Below are positions 58,261 to 64,000 of a stretch of DNA of 64,000 nucleotides, one piece after another; the stretch's first letter is position 1; each line of letters begins with the position of its first letter. The DNA is from Plantago major (Eukaryota; Streptophyta; Magnoliopsida; Lamiales; Plantaginaceae), in assembly GCA_026545765.1 (NCBI GenBank), contig CM048839.1:65831187-65895186 (forward strand), written 5' to 3'. The notes below the pieces were generated by a model. That model saw only the letters and a list, made by a program, of their open reading frames with translations. It ran no database searches and had not been told where the DNA came from. The position numbers and the translations under genes were made by a program.

Positions 58261-59027
58261 TCACAAAATTCAATCTTAAGCCTTCTGAAAAGAATGCTAA
58301 GATACCTATGAGCATTGGAACCAAAATGACCTATACTGAATCAGACAAGAGTGTTGAAGAACATAAGTATTGGAAATTGATAGGTTCACTACTTTACCTC
58401 ACTGTAAGTAGACCTGATATTCAATACGCCATAGGAGTTTGTGCTAGATTTAAGACAAATCCGATGCAAACACACTACAACATTGCTATGAAAATATTAA
58501 GGTATGTAAAAGGTACAGTAGATGTAGGATTGTGGTATCCTAAAGAAAGCGGATTGAGTTTAGCTGGGTACTCAGACCGATTATCTTTCATCGCTTGAGA
58601 GGAAAAGCACCTCGTGAACTTATGGGTTTTGGGTACTAGACTTATATCATGGTTTAGCAAGAAGCAAAACTCAATTGCAACTTCTACCACAGAGGCTGAA
58701 TATATTGCTGCTGGTTGTTGTGCAACACAAATTCTGTCGATACAACAACAACTTAAAGACTATGGACTCATTGAAGAGAAAACTCCCATTTTCTGTGATA
58801 ACACAAGTGCTATTGTAATTACACAGAATCCTAAATTTCATGCCAGAACAAAGCATATTGATGTTAGACATCACTTCATCAGAGACCATGTTAAAAGAGA
58901 CAATATAGAGATACTCAAGATTGGCACTGAAGACCAACTTGCAGATATCTTCACTAAGCCACTACAAGAAAGTAGATTCTTAGCCTTAAGACATAGTCTT
59001 GGACTAATGGAACTACCAATGAACTGA
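58261..59027 (+). pseudogene. Copia element B RNase H
   Basis: RNase H removes RNA from RNA-DNA hybrids. After the frameshift, 58215-58598 carries SVEEHKYWKLIGSLLYL, SRPDIQYAIGVC and GLWYPKESG, then AGYSD, where the sequence is scrambled and a TGA follows. The frame resumes at 58614 with GTRLISWFSKKQNSIAT, EAEYIAAGC, FCDNTSAI, TKHIDVRHHFIRD and ADIFTKPL, ending in a normal stop at 59025-59027. The region that holds the first catalytic Asp is degraded. Confidence 0.9.
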
Positions 59028-59810
59028 AAGAGTTCAGGAATCTGGAACGGGCATCCAGAGAAGAGGTATCTGGAGCGCATCCGAGAAGAGAAAGAGAAAT
59101 CTGGAACAGGTATCCGTAAGTCAAAAGGCTAAAGAGCAAAAGACGACTTAAGATCTCGAAGCGGAACTCGGATATAAATCACTCTATAAACGGTGAACAC
59201 AAAGGAGAATAGTACAACTATCTGCAGTCAACTACTCTCTTGAAATTTGCATTATTTCTATCTTGATGAAAAACTTGGAAAAATCCTAAGTATAAGACAT
59301 ATTCAGATGCAAACAGTGTTCTTGGTCATACACAAACGTGATTCAGATAGCTAATAGCCAAAATTCATTAAATGGGCACAATTACACTTGTTGATTGTGA
59401 TCATTGCTGAAGAAGCAATGGTGACCCTTGATGAAATTAAGCGATTGATCTATACGGTGGAAATTAATTCACAGTAAATAGTGGACTGTAAAAATTCTGA
59501 CAAAGCCCACTTTGCATTTAATGCCGAACTAGCTTTTGCTCACGCACCTTGCAAATCACGAGATACATACACAAAATCAATTTGTATGTATTTGTCTGTT
59601 GAGATTCTATTGCTATATATATAGGATTTTGGCAAAAGAAATCACTTTCGCCTAATCCAAAATTCCGACTTGCACAAAAATAGCAAAACCTTCTCTTGAT
59701 TCTCTGCAAATCTTCTACAATCTCTGTAAATCTAGATTAAGTTTTTCTGCAAAGAATTACTAAATCAAATCTCTTTCAAACACCAATCCAAATCTACACT
59801 ATATAAAGAG
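59028..59810 (+). promoter_or_regulatory. Element B spacer with candidate internal promoter
   Basis: About 780 bp separates the pol stop from the accessory ORF. A short imperfect triplication of ATCTGGAACGGG/ATCTGGAGCG/ATCTGGAACAGG lies at 59040-59120. A TATA-like CTATATATATAGG is at 59613-59625, about 190 bp before the ATG, and ACTATATAAAGAG lies directly before it. A separate transcript for the downstream ORF is therefore possible; this is inference only. Confidence 0.4.
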
Positions 59811-62064
59811 ATGGCCCCAAAGAATTCTTCTACTCAGAAATCTCAATCCTCCACTGGTACTGCTGAAAAGCAAGCACCAGAGTTGGTTATTGTGAACAAC
59901 CGACTGGTAGGAGATTTTAATCCTGACCAATGGACTTCAAATCACAGAATGATTTGGGACGGTGCCATGGTTGAGGAATACCTCACGGCTGCAATAGAGA
60001 ACCAAGCCGACAGAAAACTGATTCTTGACATGCTTGAAAAGGCACAAATCAAGGGTTTTCTATCTGCTCGCCCAAGTGGAATCTCATCACTTGATGTGTT
60101 GGAATTCTACAACAACTCCAGGATAATTTCCTGTGTTTCTGAAGGCACTGCAATAGTGTCTGTCAAAACCTCAGTCCAAGGAAAGGAAATCCTTCTGGAC
60201 TTAACAACTTTCTGTAAGTTGTTTGAGTTTCAAAATCTTGGAAAGGATTTTGAAATAAACACTAAGGACGATGATCTCCTTGAAGGTGTTAAAGAACTGT
60301 ACAGTGACGTGTGTGATCTTGAAAAACCAGATACACCCACTGAGTTCAAGCTTGCTGACATCCGAACCAGACATCTGATGGTTCACTTGGATGTATTGGC
60401 TTGCATTCTTCACAGATGCTTTGATGGTCTACAAGGAGGTGCTGACCAGATAAGCCAAGAATGATGGATCATGATGTTCTTCTTCAATCAAGAAAAAGCA
60501 ACGGAAAACCCTTTTAAGCTGGGAAAATACGCCTTCATGAAGTTTGTGAAGAAGATTCAAGGCTTGAGCCTAAAATCGCCAAAGGACTAGGCCGAGCAAA
60601 AGGCATGGGCTATGGTGCGAAGATATGCTACTTCTTTGGAGAAGCTTGGCATTGAGCTCGGAGAGACAATGAAATAGCCAACAGTAACCTACTCTACAAA
60701 TATGAGTATACAAACTTGTTGAAAAAGGTTACTGGGTCTCAGAAAGGTTCTAAGAAGTGAAAGTCTGAAAAGGTATCTGAAGAAAAGGTTGCGACCAAGA
60801 AGCCCAGAACTTCAAGAAAGAAGTCTGCTGGCAAATCAGAAGACTTACCCATTGAGGTTGTCGATTCTCAGATATCTGCAGGCCTTGCCGATGAACTGAT
60901 AAAGCCAGATGAACTCATCAATGCTGCAAAAGAGTTATCAACTACTGAACAAGTAGACTCAGCAAGAGAAAGTGCTTTCAGAAATGTGAAGACTATTGTA
61001 GAAAGCCTTGTTGATGAACTCATAAATGCTGTCAAAAGTGGTGAAAAACACCAAGCCCTATCTGCAGAAACTGCAGGAGTAATGGACCAATCAGTTCCTA
61101 ATGCTGATGAGAGCTCTGACGATGAAGATGAGAAGCTAGTCATCTCTCAAGTCCTAGAAAGAACAAAAAGGGATAAGGTTACTGAAATAGTAACTGGTGA
61201 AAAGGTTTCTGAAGAAGAACCTACACCTCAGGTTGCTGAACAAGCACCTATAGCAAAGGTTGTTGGTACAAACACTTCATTAGGGAACGTTTCTTACGCA
61301 CAAATTAAAAAAGCCCTGATGAGTGGTATTTTAGTGTTGGCAGATGCTGATGGAAACGCCACATCTAAAAATCTGGAAGAACACTCCACTGACCAATCTT
61401 CTGCTTCCAGACAACCACAACAGCCACAAGTGGTTGATGAAATGGTAAATGAACTCCATTTTGAATTACCAGCAATGCAGTATGCTGAAGAAAATCCTGC
61501 AAAAGAGCAGGTTCCCCAACTCAATGAGAGGGATCAAACTAAGATATCTACTCAGAATGATCAACCAGGGGAGGCAATTGAGTTGCACACTCAGGAAAGG
61601 TGTGAAGTACCTGAAACTTCAAACAAAGAAGTGTTACTGGAACAAGAAGACCAAAGTATAGAAGGGTCACGAGTTTCAGAGACCAATCAGCCTGACATGG
61701 ATCAGGTAGCTGAATGGTTTAACTCTCATCTTGTGAAACTTTATGCTTATATATATCTTGTTACTTATAAAATTTCTTTGTTACAGGCTGAGTTAGAAAC
61801 ACAGAAACAAGAGGAAGCTGGGAAGCTTGCCTCAGAAACTGAGAAGGAGGTTCACCCAATCTCACCTCTTAAGAAATCTGAGCCTGTGCCACAGGTGATA
61901 AATTGATTCTTAAGATAACACTTTTCAGTCATATGTTCATGTGCTTAAAGTAAATGTTTCTAACAGGCTCCAACTGAGAAAGAGGAAGATAAGGCAGAAA
62001 TGCCAGAAAAGGACCCAGAAACCAACAAGGTTTCTGAAGGACACATCATTGAGCCTTCCCATAT

Positions 62065-62132
<68 letters not shown>

Positions 62133-64000
62133 ATCAGTGATAAAAATTCTTCACCTTGGGTTATCTTAAACTTCTTCTAAAATTACTCAATACTTTCTAC
62201 TCACAGGCTCACTCAGAAGTAGAAGTGCAAGGGGACAGAGTTGCGACATCCCCTGCACCTATGGAAATTGATGAGGCATCAAGGCCTTCATCACAAGAAA
62301 AGATTCCAGAGACTGCAAAGGTCTCTGAGAGACAAGTATCTGAGCCTCCCATGGAGGTAATTGACCTCTCAAATATCTGGTTTGACACTTAAAGTTTTCT
62401 TGATAAAATTTCCTAAGTATTGTGATAATTCTCAAGTTCAAGAAAGAAAAGTTGTTGAGGACCAGACTTCCAAGTCTCCACCTCACAATAAGATATCTGA
62501 GACACCAATTGTCTCAGCAGTACAAGTCTCTGAGCCTGATGTCCTTACTCAGGTAACTCAGAAACTAAACTACACTTGTACTCAGATATCTACACAAGTT
62601 TTGAATATAACTCAAAACACTTTCTTTCAGGCTCAAACAAGTGCAAAGCAGGCTCCCAATGATGAGAAAAGGGACCTACTTCCCTTATTCAAAGCTCAAA
62701 CCGTGCCAAAGCATATTCAATGCTTCAAGAAATGGCAAAGGTTAAGGTGCTCTGATCTCTCTGAAATATTGAGAATCACAGATCAACCAACTAGACGAGC
62801 ACGAGCTCTTGACTTGGAGACATATATCCATGCAATGTTCCCTACCGAACAGTACACAGTTGCGACTTTATTGCATAAGGATTTCTCCAGAGAAGTGGCG
62901 CACAGTTTGATACAAGCCTTGGAACAGGCAGATGGTCAGACAAGATTACAGATGGCATTCAAGCCAGTTCTGCCCCAAACTCTGCAATTTATACCTTCTG
63001 AACAAGAAGAGGTTAATGGGCAGAAGATCACTATTCCTGAAGTGATCAATCTTGTATCTGAAGATGATGAGGAGGAAGAGATCAACGAAAACGACTTCGA
63101 TGAACCTCCCACTGATCATCACCAAAAGGATGACACAGACAAAAAGGATGATGATGATGCCCCTGCACCAGGGACCGGAGGAATTTCACAAAGAAATCAT
63201 GCCTCAACTGCTGAAAAGCAAACTGAGAGGAAAGCACAGAAATCTCCGTCTCCATCTCCTCAAAAGTCAACTCATCCATCTTCCCAACAAAAGGTTAATA
63301 CTGAACAAGTAGTTGAGGATTCTGAGGAAATCACTTTGTTGAATACTCAATCCAGAACTGCTCAACTCAGACAATTGTTGGAAGAAGAACAACAGCTCCA
63401 TCTTCAACTGGAAGACCAGATAGCTAAATCCAGAGACAAGCTTGACCAACTACAAGATCAATATCTGCAAGAGATGATTGCTTACTCTGAGGTTAAAGAG
63501 CTACAGGATGCTGTAAATGCCATCACCAAAGAACTCGATACTGAAGAAGTATCTGAAATTAAGCATGATGCTAAGGCTGCATCATCTTCAAAAGAAGTAC
63601 CATCCTCCTCCCAGAAAGGGAAGAAACCAATCTCTGAGATGGTTACTGGACTCGACACAATCGATGAGAATGTCCAAGAGGATGAAGATCACTGGGCTGA
63701 TTACTCAGATGATGAAGAAGATAAGACTTTGGCAGAGCACCGCAATGAACATTTAGCGGTTTCTCACTTGAAAAGGAAGCTGATTGCTCCTGCAATATTC
63801 AGCAAACTGCCAAATGTCCACTCCCATGAATACATGAACAGATACCAAGTACTGGCTCATCTGAACAAGGAGTTGTCTTCACAGAACAAGGAAGTAATTG
63901 CCTCCGTCCCCTCTGAAATGAAAAAGTTCACTGAGCTCATCACTCAGAGAACAACTAGCATAGTCATTGCTCAGAAAGATCTGGGAATGATAAGGGACGA
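59811..64000 (+). pseudogene. Copia element B accessory ORF, multi-exon, running off the window
   Basis: The ATG at 59811 starts MAPKNSSTQKSQSS. Exon 1 (to about 60464) has a folded-looking domain with FLSARPSGISSLDVLEFYNN and a GKEILLDL..FCKLFEF block, which reminds me of the plant transposon-protein/env-like domain in SIRE and Athila elements. A frameshift near 60460 and stops to 60750 follow. The frame from 60986 is acidic. Introns: 61706-61786, 61895-61966, one ending at 62206 whose donor is lost beside an (AT)29 run, 62357-about 62436, and 62553-62630; 61787-61894 is 36 codons and 62207-62356 is 50. The last exon (62631 on) has HAMFPT, EEVNGQKITIPEVINLVSED, an Asp-rich run and a coiled coil. 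Function unknown. Confidence 0.75.
62071..62128. repeat. (AT)29 microsatellite
   Basis: Fifty-eight bases of perfect AT repeat. It starts next to the place where the donor of the third intron of the element B accessory ORF is expected, after ATGAAGGG, so its growth probably erased or moved that splice site. Confidence 0.98.

Noticed and set aside
59037..59120. ATCTGGAAC-type triplication as a covarying hairpin set like that in the LTR
   Set aside because: Only the first copy folds well (TCTGGA/TCCAGA); changes in the others break pairs instead of compensating.

Overview
This window comes from the nuclear genome of a higher plant, most likely a eudicot. The evidence is an intron-rich Rab7-type GTPase gene, plant-type L1 LINEs with C-terminal RNase H, Copia and Athila-like Gypsy LTR retrotransposons with plant primer-binding sites, MITEs, and a long AT-rich satellite. 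I see no bacterial genes, rRNA, intact tRNA or CRISPR array. I cannot name the species.

Layout: (1) 1-3671, LINE A on +, cut by the window edge, ending in a 10-A tail. (2) 3672-13871, about 25.7 copies of a 397-bp satellite unit; each unit is seven diverged monomers of about 57 bp. (3) 13872-about 20240, LINE B on -, whose A-tail abuts the right end of the array, so the array lies between two convergent LINE 3' ends. (4) 20300-24368, a short dispersed repeat and the 3' end of an Athila-like element (Athila-1), whose LTR holds a nested 1.9-kb solo LTR. (5) 24369-about 29400, the 3' half of a Copia element (Copia-1): RT/RNase H, decayed downstream ORF, duplicated polypurine tract, probable LTR with a MITE. 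(6) About 29400-33250, LINE C on -. (7) 33251-37585, two Athila-like elements: Athila-2 on - (LTR plus a scrap) and Athila-3 on + (LTR, PBS, gag, protease). (8) 39400-43030, the only intact host gene, RABG3/Rab7 on -, with MITE-like inverted repeats in an intron and upstream. (9) 45030-48860, LINE D and E fragments, an LTR-like piece, and a 311-bp duplication of LINE D. (10) 48857-64000, two copies of one Copia family: element A (-) is represented by its accessory ORF, and element B (+) has inserted into an exon of that ORF. Element B supplies LTR, PBS, gag, pol and its own accessory ORF, which runs off the window.

Most of the DNA is nested, decayed retroelement sequence. Element B carries a whole retrotransposition gene set (gag, protease, integrase, RT, RNase H), but each module has stops or frameshifts, so it could only move using proteins made elsewhere. 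The points I consider most novel are: the downstream ORF of the Copia A/B family, which has a conserved series of short phase-0 exons split by 72-86-bp GT-AG introns in both copies; three tandem RNA hairpins with compensatory changes in the element B LTR; palindrome cassettes of different sequence at the same place in three Athila LTRs; and the satellite's higher-order structure with its flanking LINEs. All homology statements are from reading motifs by eye; no database search was run.
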